DNA of 64,000 nt from positions 1 through 64,000 of the forward strand of contig JBGSJV010000004.1 of assembly GCA_041741535.1 (NCBI GenBank), given 5' to 3'. Shown here in pieces: positions 44,888 to 53,462 of the stretch. The notes beneath the pieces are model-generated. The model was not told the DNA's origin, ran no database searches, and was given only the letters and a program-made list of their open reading frames with translations. The position numbers and the translations under genes are program-made. Origin of the DNA: M30B19 sp041741535 (GTDB lineage Bacteria; Planctomycetota; Planctomycetia; Pirellulales; Pirellulaceae). The stretch's first letter is position 1. Each line of letters starts with the position of its first letter.

Positions 44888-46777
44888 ATGGGATTTCTAA
44901 TTGGATTGATGATGCGGTTCGTCGGCTGGATTTCCGATGGGCTGAGTTCGGTTGGTCGTTTTTTCGACCATCTGTTCGTCCGAGGACTTGACGCAGCCGG
45001 GCAAATCACGTCCGTAGATCGATGGATTGGACCCGCCCTGTTGTGGGTATTCTGGCCTGTTCGTTGGTTCTTTGGCCTGATTGCCAGTAGTGGTGGGTCC
45101 GAAAGCTGGTTCGCCCGCACGATTGCTTGGATCCTCTGGCCGTTCTTTTATGTCGTTGATCGTCTGGATCGAATCGGGCGACCGGCCGAACGTCAGTTTA
45201 CAGAGCGTGATTTTGAACGGGACGAGGAACAACTCGAAAAGCGATTGTCGCGAAGCGTGGAGAAGACGACGGTCAAAGAGAATCTGAGTCGGACATGGGT
45301 AAGTCGATTGGGTGATTTCGCAGCCGCTCCCTTTGTGGGCAGCGGCGAGTTTGTTTGGCAGTTGCTCTCGACTCGTCGCGCCGGTTTGTGGCTTTGGAGC
45401 TTGCCTCTGTTGCTCATTGGAGGCTTATTAGCAAGCGTCTATTTCATCGCACAATTTGGCCAAGACCCGCGTATCGTGGCTCGATACGAAGCCGCCCTAA
45501 GTCAAGCGATCAAAGCGGGAGACTCGGACAAGACGCAGTTGTATCGCATGAAGTTGGCCCAACTAGGTTCGTCAACGGTTCGCGGCGAGTATCAAACAGC
45601 GCTGGCATTGTCGGAAAGTGGCAAAACTTCTGAGGCTTATGAACTCATGAAGAAATTGGCACCTGACAATCAAGTGGGTTTTGAAGGGGCGCATTTTTGG
45701 ATCGCTCAAAAGCTCATTGAGGGCTCCCTTGAAGTGTCGGCACCGGAAAGCCTACGCTTGGCCCTGAAACATTTGGAGTTGTTAAGGACGCGGACGGGCG
45801 ACGAGCCAGAACTTAGACTCTTGGAAGGATTGGCATTCGCGAGACTTGGAGAAATCCCCGCTGCCATCAATACATTGACGCCGATTGCTGACTCGAACGT
45901 CGTAGCATCTTTTCTCTTGATGGAGGTTTATGCCAGCCGTGGAAAATCCGCCGAAGCAAAGGCTCAAGCAGTCAATGTCCACCGCAAACTGACTCAAGCA
46001 ATCCAGCAAGGACAGGAGCTAACGGAGGATCAGCGAAAGTGGCAAACGGCCGCGACCAAAGTTATCGGCGACACCAAGTTGGCCACCGAGGCCGTTGAGC
46101 AGTGGTACCAAGCGAATCCGACCAGTGTCGAAGCACGTGTCAATCGAACGCAACTTTTGCTTCAACAAGTAAACGAATGGTGTCGAAGCCCAAATCCAGC
46201 CAATTTAGAGGACATCAAACAGAAGCTAATTCAAGCCGCTGCTACCGTTCCGTATGAGCAAGCCGGAATGGTGTCTGCCGTCGCGACCATCATTTGCCAG
46301 CAAAAGAAACAGAACGACATGGCCGAGGCCTTGTACCAACAATTGTTGGAGGAAGAACAACTTTCGGGCATCATCATCGAATCGTTTGGAACCATGGCAG
46401 CGGTCGAGAAAGACTACAACTTGGCGGATGCGTTGTTGCGTCGCGCCACCACGGCTAGCCCTGATTGGGGCAACGGGTGGAACAACTGGGCGTTTGTCAT
46501 TAGCGCCGCGTTTCCGGAGCGTCTGGAAGAGGCCCTGAGGCACGTCGAACGCGCGATCACAATCAACCCGGACAATCCTGATTATCGTGAGACGCGGGGC
46601 ATGATCTTTTACAAGCTGCGCAACTACGAGCAGGCGATTGTCGATCTAGAAATTGCGATCAATGGCATCAACGAGCTAGATTCAGTACACGCTGCGCTGG
46701 CCGATTCGCATCGACGTTTGGGCAACAATTCGGTCGCTGAAATCTACGAGCGACAAATCACTAGGCGTCGCAATTGA
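44888..46777 (+). CDS. Membrane TPR protein, paralogue 1
   Basis: 629 aa, starts 13 bases after the CapD-like stop. The N-terminal 160 residues have amphipathic Trp-rich stretches (WIGPALLWVFWPVRWFFGL, ARTIAWILWPFFYVVDRL), then one helix at about 168-192 (LWLWSLPLLLIGGLLASVYF). The C-terminal 430 residues are helical TPR-like repeats; the clearest are near 510-620 (YNLADALLRRATTASPDWGN, RHVERAITINPDNPDY, YEQAIVDLEIAINGINEL). No catalytic motif. The next gene encodes a protein with the same order of parts. Likely a scaffold for polysaccharide assembly or export, by context. Confidence 0.75.
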   Translation: MGFLIGLMMRFVGWISDGLSSVGRFFDHLFVRGLDAAGQITSVDRWIGPALLWVFWPVRWFFGLIASSGGSESWFARTIAWILWPFFYVVDRLDRIGRPAERQFTERDFERDEEQLEKRLSRSVEKTTVKENLSRTWVSRLGDFAAAPFVGSGEFVWQLLSTRRAGLWLWSLPLLLIGGLLASVYFIAQFGQDPRIVARYEAALSQAIKAGDSDKTQLYRMKLAQLGSSTVRGEYQTALALSESGKTSEAYELMKKLAPDNQVGFEGAHFWIAQKLIEGSLEVSAPESLRLALKHLELLRTRTGDEPELRLLEGLAFARLGEIPAAINTLTPIADSNVVASFLLMEVYASRGKSAEAKAQAVNVHRKLTQAIQQGQELTEDQRKWQTAATKVIGDTKLATEAVEQWYQANPTSVEARVNRTQLLLQQVNEWCRSPNPANLEDIKQKLIQAAATVPYEQAGMVSAVATIICQQKKQNDMAEALYQQLLEEEQLSGIIIESFGTMAAVEKDYNLADALLRRATTASPDWGNGWNNWAFVISAAFPERLEEALRHVERAITINPDNPDYRETRGMIFYKLRNYEQAIVDLEIAINGINELDSVHAALADSHRRLGNNSVAEIYERQITRRRN

Positions 46778-48714
46778 TGTTTTGGAAGTGGCTTATTCGA
46801 CTTCTGCAGAAGTTTGCGGATTGGTCGGACACGCCAACCCGTTGGTGGCGTCGCACCGACCTTCGTTTTGCGAAGCCCTTGGGCGCTTTGGGTGGGCGTT
46901 CGAAACTTGCCTCTCGTCTTAATAAATTCTATTTTCGCTCGTTGCGTTTGCTGTCAAAAGCGTTGGATTGGCCTTTGCGTTGGTTTCGACGCGTGCGACC
47001 GTCCGTACGAAAACAACCGAAAAAGCTGTCCTGGTTCGCGCGGGTGGAAGGTGCTGTCAACAAAAGCCTATTGGCATTGTTGTGGTTCGTGCGTATTCCA
47101 CTAGATCGCGGCGAGCGATTATTCGGCAGGAAAAAGAAGCTGCAAACAGCAGACCCGAAACTGGTCGAGCAACAGTTAAAATTGGCCCTGCAACGTAAGA
47201 ACGCGGAGAAAGCTCATCGAGCCCAATTGGCGAAATCATGGCCGGGTCGCCTGGGTCGTTACGTCATCCTTCCTGCCTTTGGATTTTGGGACTTTTTGCG
47301 GGCTTATGCAAAGACTCGCACGATGGCCGTCGTGTGGTGGGGCGTGCCTGTTGCCATCACCATGGGACTATTGATGTCGGTGTACTTTCAGTTTTCGTTG
47401 CTCGATTATTCTCAGGTAGCGGTTCGTTACGAGTCGGCGTTGGCGGTTGCGATCAAAGCGGGTGATACTGTCCAGGCCGATCGGTTTCGCTTCAAGTTAG
47501 AGCAACTCGGCGTGCGTTCGGATCGCAGCGATTATCAAACTGCCTTAGCGATGTCGAATGCGGGGAACTTGCCGTCGGCGTATGCCATGATGCTCCGAAT
47601 AGCCCCGCCCACGCGACCGGGATTTCCCGGGGCTCATTTTTGGATTATCGAGAAGCTGCTGGATGGGAAACTCGAAATGCCAACGCAGCAAGCCGCTGAA
47701 TTGGCACTGCAACATCTCGAACAAATCCGAATTCGTGTCGGCAATGCTGACGAGTTGTGGTTCTTGGAAGGCTTGGCGTACTTTCGACTTGGTAAACATT
47801 CGCTTGCCCAACAGTCCTTGGACCGAGTCAAAGCGGAGCTTCCACCGGCCAACGCCCTGTTGCTGGAAATCCATCAACAACTAGGGAATATCCAGGCGGC
47901 CCGTGAGATCGCTGTAACCCTGCATCGACAGCTTCAGCAGTTGGCGCAAGAAGGCAAGGAACTTAGTGCCGATGAGTTGCGATGGCGTGCCGCAGCAAGC
48001 CAACAGATCGGGGATGAAACCCTTGCGGTGGCTGCCGTTGAGGAATGGTATCGCGCCAATCCGAATAGTCGCGCCGCGAAACTAAATCGTGCGACTCTGC
48101 AACTGCAGTTCGTGGACATCTGGCTAAAGAACCCAGTGGCTCAAACGATAACGGACATCGCGTCGCGAATCAAAGCGGCGGACGCCATGTTGCCTAGTGA
48201 CGACTTGGATTTGATCTTCGATCGATTGAACTTGATTGCCGCGAATTCACAAGGCCACGAAGCGGTCCAAAAATTGTTCGTACAGTTGTTGTCGGATGAA
48301 ACTTTTACACCGCCAGTTATCGCTCATCTGGGAAGTCTGGCGGCCGCGCGAGGACAGTGGGCAGACGCGGAACGCCTGTTATCGAGGGCAACACAACTTG
48401 ACCCAAAACTCGCCACCGCCTGGAATAACCTGGCATTTGTCCTAAACAGTGCCTTTCCCTCGCGTCGTTTTGCGGCGTTGGAGTTTGCGGACACCGCGAT
48501 CAAATTGGATCCGGATCGAGTCGATTTCCGGCAAACGCGTGGGACCATCCTGTTTAATTTGCGGCGGTGGGACCAAGCGATTCAGGACTTGGAAATTGCG
48601 ACCAACGGTGCCAAGGATTTGGAGTTCATTCATCAAATGCTGGCGGAGTCTTATCGGCAAGTGGGAAACCCCGTCTTAGCGGAGACCTACCGCGCCGTTT
48701 CTGATCCACAATAG
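46777..48714 (+). CDS. Membrane TPR protein, paralogue 2
   Basis: 645 aa. ATG 46777 overlaps the stop of paralogue 1 (TGATG). Same layout: basic, Trp/Arg-rich N-terminus, one helix at about 185-208 (VVWWGVPVAITMGLLMSVYF), and a TPR region. Paired lines show common descent: ARYEAALSQAIKAGD with VRYESALAVAIKAGD; EYQTALALSESGK with DYQTALAMSNAGN; GAHFWIAQKLIEGSLE with GAHFWIIEKLLDGKLE; AIVDLEIAINGI with AIQDLEIATNGA. Tandem duplication with retained co-translation suggests a hetero-complex. Function not known; context is exopolysaccharide. Confidence 0.75.
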   Translation: MFWKWLIRLLQKFADWSDTPTRWWRRTDLRFAKPLGALGGRSKLASRLNKFYFRSLRLLSKALDWPLRWFRRVRPSVRKQPKKLSWFARVEGAVNKSLLALLWFVRIPLDRGERLFGRKKKLQTADPKLVEQQLKLALQRKNAEKAHRAQLAKSWPGRLGRYVILPAFGFWDFLRAYAKTRTMAVVWWGVPVAITMGLLMSVYFQFSLLDYSQVAVRYESALAVAIKAGDTVQADRFRFKLEQLGVRSDRSDYQTALAMSNAGNLPSAYAMMLRIAPPTRPGFPGAHFWIIEKLLDGKLEMPTQQAAELALQHLEQIRIRVGNADELWFLEGLAYFRLGKHSLAQQSLDRVKAELPPANALLLEIHQQLGNIQAAREIAVTLHRQLQQLAQEGKELSADELRWRAAASQQIGDETLAVAAVEEWYRANPNSRAAKLNRATLQLQFVDIWLKNPVAQTITDIASRIKAADAMLPSDDLDLIFDRLNLIAANSQGHEAVQKLFVQLLSDETFTPPVIAHLGSLAAARGQWADAERLLSRATQLDPKLATAWNNLAFVLNSAFPSRRFAALEFADTAIKLDPDRVDFRQTRGTILFNLRRWDQAIQDLEIATNGAKDLEFIHQMLAESYRQVGNPVLAETYRAVSDPQ

Positions 48715-48757
48715 CCACGCGGGTGTTGTAGATCGGTGGCTTGTTTTCGCACAAGTC

Positions 48758-50170
48758 CTAATGCTCGTTAAAATAGGTGTCGCGCTCGATCGGACGACAA
48801 CCCGCGAACTTCTGACGAACCGTTTCCTGGTCATGCGCCACGGCAGGATGAATCTCGACCTGAACCCCCGGGGCAACATCGACGCCAGCCGCGTTTAACC
48901 AACGTACTTGTTGAGCAACGATCGCGGCTTGAGTGGTGGCTGCCGTCTCGGAGGCCGCTCCATCCGCGTTTTTCACCGCGGCAAAGCCTTCGGCGGCATC
49001 CACTTCCACCACGATGGCTCGCTGGGCCATTGGCAACAAATCAAAAATGAACCGTTCGAATTTGTAGGCGTTCTCCGTCGGAGGTTGGATCAAGTCACCG
49101 TGTTGATTAATAAATGGCACCTTCTTCTTCGCGATATGGAAAGGTAGCCCTGTGCCACTTTCCGAAATCTGTTGAGCGGCACGCTCCAAAAAAGTTCGGT
49201 GAAAAACATGTACCGCAATGTTCCCAGCCCAAAACCGGAGGCTTCCATCGGGCAACTGTTGCCGAGCCAAATCTTCTGGGAGATCGCTGTATTCGATCAC
49301 CTCCAATCGTTCGCCGAGGCCAACAACATTGCCAACCTTTTGCAGTGGGTGGGACTTGCGAATCACTTGGGTCGTAACCTCCGCCTGTCGCAGGAGATGA
49401 AGTCCAACGAGTAGTGGCTCGCAAAGTTGAACCAACGGGTTGTCGACTTGGCAATAGAACAAACATTCGATTCCGCGCTGCTGTGCATTCGCCAGACAGC
49501 CGGATGTTTGCATGGCTTGCAACATTCCACCATGTCCATCGGGACTCAGGAACAACTCTCCGGGAGCACTGAGCATCAAACGCCCCGTATCGGCCGCGAC
49601 GGCGGGCATCGTACCTTGGCAAAAGACTTGCAAATCGCCTTCCGGCAAACCAAAATTTCGTTGTTCTGCAAAGTGCCGCCGAGTCGTTTGGTCGGTCGCA
49701 GGACTTGTCATGACAAACATGGGAATGCGGGTTTTATAATGCGCCGCGCGGGCCTTCAGCACGTCGATCAACATACAAAACAATGTCCGTTGCGATAACG
49801 GACCGATCGGGAACATTCCCTTGGGTTGCTCAAAACCCAATCGACTTCCCTGGCCACCGGCAACTAAAACCACGCCGACCTTACCTTCGCGCAAAGCCTG
49901 CTCGCCGAGCGCCACGGCCTTCTGCCGCAACACCGGATCGGCCTGCTCGCCCAAGGTCACGGATGGCGGCGATTGAGCCTTCGTTGCCAAGTCCGACCAA
50001 TTTGTTTGCGTTGTCTTCGCCAGCCCGTACAATCGAGCGAGCAGGTCAAGATCAACTCCCTCAAGCTGTCTCGCAAATCTGGCTCGCTGTTCTTCATTCA
50101 ACTGATCCCAGAACTGCAAAACATGCGACTGATTGGCAGCAATAAATCGTTGTCGAATTTGCTCAAACAT
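48758..50170 (-). CDS. UDPGP-type UDP-sugar pyrophosphorylase (UAP1-like)
   Basis: 470 aa. Makes UDP-N-acetylhexosamine or UDP-glucose from UTP and the sugar 1-phosphate. The signature VLVAGGQGSRLGFEQPKGMF (about 101-120) matches the eukaryotic UAP/AGX form and not bacterial GlmU or GalU. The nucleotide loop SPDGHGGMLQAM, the VDNPLVQLCEP segment, and the C-terminal FIFDLLPMAQRAIVVEVDA with AAVKNADG also follow AGX proteins. No acetyltransferase domain. Convergent with the TPR genes; it could feed UDP-sugars to the CapD-like dehydratase. Whether GlcNAc-1-P or Glc-1-P is used cannot be told by eye. Confidence 0.85.
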   Translation of the reverse strand: MFEQIRQRFIAANQSHVLQFWDQLNEEQRARFARQLEGVDLDLLARLYGLAKTTQTNWSDLATKAQSPPSVTLGEQADPVLRQKAVALGEQALREGKVGVVLVAGGQGSRLGFEQPKGMFPIGPLSQRTLFCMLIDVLKARAAHYKTRIPMFVMTSPATDQTTRRHFAEQRNFGLPEGDLQVFCQGTMPAVAADTGRLMLSAPGELFLSPDGHGGMLQAMQTSGCLANAQQRGIECLFYCQVDNPLVQLCEPLLVGLHLLRQAEVTTQVIRKSHPLQKVGNVVGLGERLEVIEYSDLPEDLARQQLPDGSLRFWAGNIAVHVFHRTFLERAAQQISESGTGLPFHIAKKKVPFINQHGDLIQPPTENAYKFERFIFDLLPMAQRAIVVEVDAAEGFAAVKNADGAASETAATTQAAIVAQQVRWLNAAGVDVAPGVQVEIHPAVAHDQETVRQKFAGCRPIERDTYFNEH

Positions 50171-50570
50171 GATTCCGTTTTCCGTAAACTTGGTTCAACT
50201 CGATATTCTGTCGGCTTCTGATCCGACAACCCAAGTTAACAAAACCAGCATCCAACGCCAGAGTGGACAGGAGGCCGTCCGGCAGTTGTCGGAACTTCAG
50301 CCGGGACAAAACAGACCTTCAGGTTCGGGGCGTGAAACCGTTCAGAAGTGAGGTCGTTGAGTTCGCCAAAACTCGGATTAATTCCGAGTCGAACCAGGCT
50401 TTGGCAAGCGTAGCTACCCACAAATCAAATATTGACAAAGGGTCGGATCGAATCGATCTTGACCATTTTCACCGGACGATGTTAGATTGATTTCGTGGCG
50501 AAGGTCACTTGCCAGCACGGTTGTGGCAATTTACTAAAATGACTGCGCGATAGCGAAGGGAGTCGTTCGC
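50171..50570. other. Divergent intergenic region
   Basis: 400 bp between the pyrophosphorylase and the chaperone genes; no gene. It contains a weak sigma-70-like pair for the plus strand (50459-50487). Confidence 0.35.
50459..50487 (+). promoter_or_regulatory. Weak promoter candidate for the chaperone-deacetylase operon
   Basis: TTGACC (50459-50464), 17 bases, TTAGAT (50482-50487). The -35 matches at 5 of 6, the -10 only at 3 of 6. It lies about 80 bases before the start at 50571. Confidence 0.25.
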
Positions 50571-52514
50571 ATGCTGAGTACCTCTATTATTGGCCGTTTC
50601 TTCACTCTTTCTCGGCAGTTTCCAGCGGGCCAAGGTGTTTCTCCAATGCGACTTTGGTCGTTGGGATCCGCGTGTGTCGGTTTGACGTTGTTGGCGACCT
50701 CATCGCTGGCCGTTGCTCAACCGGTCCTGAACCCCTCAAGGCCACAAGCGGACGCCACGTCACAAGTCCCGGGCGCTCCGAGTTCTGACAAGATTCAGAC
50801 GGTTGCCGTGGTCAACGGTGAAGCCATTTCTCGGTCGGAATTGGCCAACGCCTGCTTGGGACGATACGGCAAGGAAGTTCTGCAGTCGATGGTCAACAAG
50901 ATGTTGATCGAAATGGAGTGCCAACGACGTAGTATCGTCATCAGTGAAGACGAAATTTATCAGCAATTGGAACGTGTCGCCAAGGGCGTAGGCGTCGAAG
51001 GGATGTCGGTCCAACAATACTTGCAAATAGTTTCCGAGAAGAAAAACATTTCGCCACAACGAATCAAAGACGAAATCGTGTGGACGGATTTGGCCCTGCG
51101 AAAGCTGGCGGCTGGCAGCTTTACGGTCACACCGGAAGAGGTAACCAACATGATCAACCGCGAATATGGGCCAAAAGTCCAAGTTCGATTGATCGTGGAA
51201 AGCTCTCGTGAACAGGCAGAGATTTTGCTTCAAGCCGCTCGCAAGAATCCGGAACAGTTTGGCACCTTGGCAAAAAACTACTCGTTGGATCCGGCCACGG
51301 CCCCGTACATGGGCTTATCGCCCAACCCATTCAAAATGGGCGACGTCGAGCCAGCAGCAGAAACCGTACTGTTTGCACTACAAGAAGGTGAGATTTCTGA
51401 AGTTGTCGAACTTTATGGCCAATTTTATATTTTCCAATGTCAACGTCGCTACCCAGCGTCGCAACTCAGCGACGAACAATCCAAATTGGTTCAAGATCGG
51501 ATTCAGGGCTTATTGGCAACTGCCAAACTCGATGAACAAGCGCCGCTTATTTTCAAAGAACTGCAAAGTCGTGCGCAAGTCGTCAACGTACTCAATGACA
51601 CCAACTTATCGCAGCAACATCCGGGTGTGGCTGCTTTGGTCAATGGACAGCCTGTGACCGTCGCAACGCTCGCAGAGGAATGCATCACGCGTTATGGCAT
51701 TGATGTGTTGGAAGTTGAAGTTCACCGGGTTCTTCTCAAACAACAGCTAAAGACAAATAATCTCTCCGTGTCCGAGGACGATCTGAGAGATGAAATCACA
51801 CGTGTTGCCACAGATGCCGGGCAAGTGGACGCTAACGGCAAGGTCGATCTGAATCGTTGGTTGCAACGAGTCACGGAGAATGACGAATCACAGATCGATT
51901 TTTATGTCCAAGATGCTGTATGGCCCTCGGCTGCGTTGCGGAAACTGGTGCAGAACTCCGTGGAAATCAACAACGACGACATGACAAAAGGGTTTGAGGC
52001 AAACTACGGACCACGCGTCCGAGTCCTGGCGATTGTGACTTTCGACCAAAAGAGCTGCGAGAAAGTTTGGCGAATGGCCCGCGAGAATCCAACAATCGAA
52101 AATTTCCAACGATTGGCCGAGACCTATTCGATGGAGAACTCTTCGCGGTTTAATCGTGGTGAAGTTCCACCGATCGCTCGGTACACTGGCCGAAAGAATC
52201 TGGAAGATGCCGCTTTTGCTTTGCGACCAAACGAAATTTCAGGGATCATTTCTGAAGGCGGTAGCTGGGTGATTTTGTATGGCCTTGGTCAAACCGAACC
52301 GGTTGTCACAGACATTGATGTGGTTAAAGAAGAACTCTATCGGGACTTGCATGATCGCAAGATGCTTGCCGCAATGACCACTCGTCTGCAAGAGATCTTG
52401 AGCGGTTCTCAAATCGACAACTTCTTGACGCAAACCGCTCAACTGAGCCGGCAAGACATGGACGCCTTCCGTCGCGCCCAAGCTTCCGAAGCCAATCGAC
52501 AAGTGCCGCGTTAA
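50571..52514 (+). CDS. SurA/parvulin-type chaperone with two modules
   Basis: 647 aa. AAGGGAG lies 12 bases before ATG 50571; ATG 50646 (MRLWSLGSACVGLTLLATSS) would give a tidier signal peptide, cleaved near AVAQ. Two copies of the same unit follow. Unit one: VAVVNGEAISRSELANACLG at about 77, SurA_N helices, then a parvulin-like part (VRLIVESSREQAEILLQAAR, MGDVEPAAETVLFALQEGE). Unit two: AALVNGQPVTVATLAEECIT at about 361, and RVLAIVTFDQKSCEKVWRMA, GEVPPIARYTGRKNLEDAAF. Likely folds exported or outer-membrane proteins. Whether the prolyl-isomerase site is complete is uncertain. Its TAA overlaps the next ATG. Confidence 0.8.
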   Translation: MLSTSIIGRFFTLSRQFPAGQGVSPMRLWSLGSACVGLTLLATSSLAVAQPVLNPSRPQADATSQVPGAPSSDKIQTVAVVNGEAISRSELANACLGRYGKEVLQSMVNKMLIEMECQRRSIVISEDEIYQQLERVAKGVGVEGMSVQQYLQIVSEKKNISPQRIKDEIVWTDLALRKLAAGSFTVTPEEVTNMINREYGPKVQVRLIVESSREQAEILLQAARKNPEQFGTLAKNYSLDPATAPYMGLSPNPFKMGDVEPAAETVLFALQEGEISEVVELYGQFYIFQCQRRYPASQLSDEQSKLVQDRIQGLLATAKLDEQAPLIFKELQSRAQVVNVLNDTNLSQQHPGVAALVNGQPVTVATLAEECITRYGIDVLEVEVHRVLLKQQLKTNNLSVSEDDLRDEITRVATDAGQVDANGKVDLNRWLQRVTENDESQIDFYVQDAVWPSAALRKLVQNSVEINNDDMTKGFEANYGPRVRVLAIVTFDQKSCEKVWRMARENPTIENFQRLAETYSMENSSRFNRGEVPPIARYTGRKNLEDAAFALRPNEISGIISEGGSWVILYGLGQTEPVVTDIDVVKEELYRDLHDRKMLAAMTTRLQEILSGSQIDNFLTQTAQLSRQDMDAFRRAQASEANRQVPR

Positions 52515-53218
52515 TGAGTCCATTAGAGACACCGCTTGATGCACTAGTAATCGCCCCCCATCCTGACGACGCAGAACTAGGGATGGGCGGCGGTATTCTA
52601 TCCATGTTGGCGCAAGGGCTTCGTGTTGGAGTTCTGGATTTAACCAATGGCGAGCCAACTCCTTATGGCTCGCTGGAAATTCGAGCTCGAGAAACCGCTG
52701 CGGCGACGTCGGTCTTGGATTTGACCTGGCGCGACAATCTAGGGTTGCCCAATCGAAGTCTTGAGGCCACTCTACCGGCTCGAGAATCCTTGGCGAGCAT
52801 CATTCGTCTCACGCGGCCGCGTTGGTTATTTGCTCCGTTTTGGGAAGACGCACATCCTGATCATGTCGCCGCGACAAGGTTGATTGAAGATGCGCGGTTT
52901 TGGGCGAAGCTCTCCAAAACGAACATGCCGGGACAACCCCATCATCCCGAACGTGTCTTTCATTATTACTGCATCCACCTTCGAGCGGCTATTCAGCCAA
53001 TGTGGATCTTGGACATCAGTCGCGAATGGGCAAAGAAGCGTGCCGCCATCGAATGTTACCACAGCCAGTTTATTGCCAATCGTCCCGATCGCCCGAGTCT
53101 TATCGATCGACTGGAAGAAGAGGCCGGCTATTGGGGCCGCTTGATCGGAGTTCGGTATGGCGAGCCTTATACTTGTCGCGAACCACTTGGATTGCAAGGC
53201 TTTGCTCAGGTCATTTAA
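52514..53218 (+). CDS. bshB1: BshB1-like PIG-L/LmbE deacetylase
   Basis: 234 aa. ATG 52514 overlaps the TAA of the preceding gene (TAATG). Zinc-dependent N-deacetylase fold: APHPDDAELGMGGG at about 14-27 provides the His-Pro-Asp-Asp metal site, and FWEDAHPDHVAATRLIEDA the second His. VGVLDLTNGEPTPYGSLEIR, DNLGLPNRSLE and MWILDISREWAKKRAAIECYHSQF match BshB1, which deacetylates GlcNAc-malate in bacillithiol synthesis, more closely than other PIG-L members. No bshA or bshC is nearby, so the pathway is inferred. Confidence 0.8.
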   Translation: MSPLETPLDALVIAPHPDDAELGMGGGILSMLAQGLRVGVLDLTNGEPTPYGSLEIRARETAAATSVLDLTWRDNLGLPNRSLEATLPARESLASIIRLTRPRWLFAPFWEDAHPDHVAATRLIEDARFWAKLSKTNMPGQPHHPERVFHYYCIHLRAAIQPMWILDISREWAKKRAAIECYHSQFIANRPDRPSLIDRLEEEAGYWGRLIGVRYGEPYTCREPLGLQGFAQVI

Positions 53219-53301
53219 GCCATCTCAGCATAAAGGTCTAATGCTTCGGTGGGCGTGCAATATCTCGTACAAAAAAACACGACAGGAGAAGGTTAGCCCC
53301 T

Positions 53302-53461
53302 TTGGGGGACAAAGCCTAGTGCTTTGTCACCATTTAATTTTGGGGTCGGTCTGGTAAAGGGGTCAGGAGTCAAATGCCGGAACGGCCCTTCGGGTGCTTC
53401 GCACAAATGACTCCAGACCCCATTACCAGACCCCAAGTTTTGGTGGGGACAAAGCCTAGAT
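53302..53461. repeat. REP-family palindrome, second locus
   Basis: GGGACAAAGCCTA occurs at 53306-53318 and 53446-53458, as at 9512-9524. Between them a long hairpin: 53341-53372 pairs with 53408-53435 with a 4-base indel and two mismatches, closed by a GC-rich loop with its own small stem. It fills the gap between the bshB1-like gene and the convergent anti-sigma gene and may also serve as terminator. Confidence 0.75.
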
Positions 53462-53462
53462 C

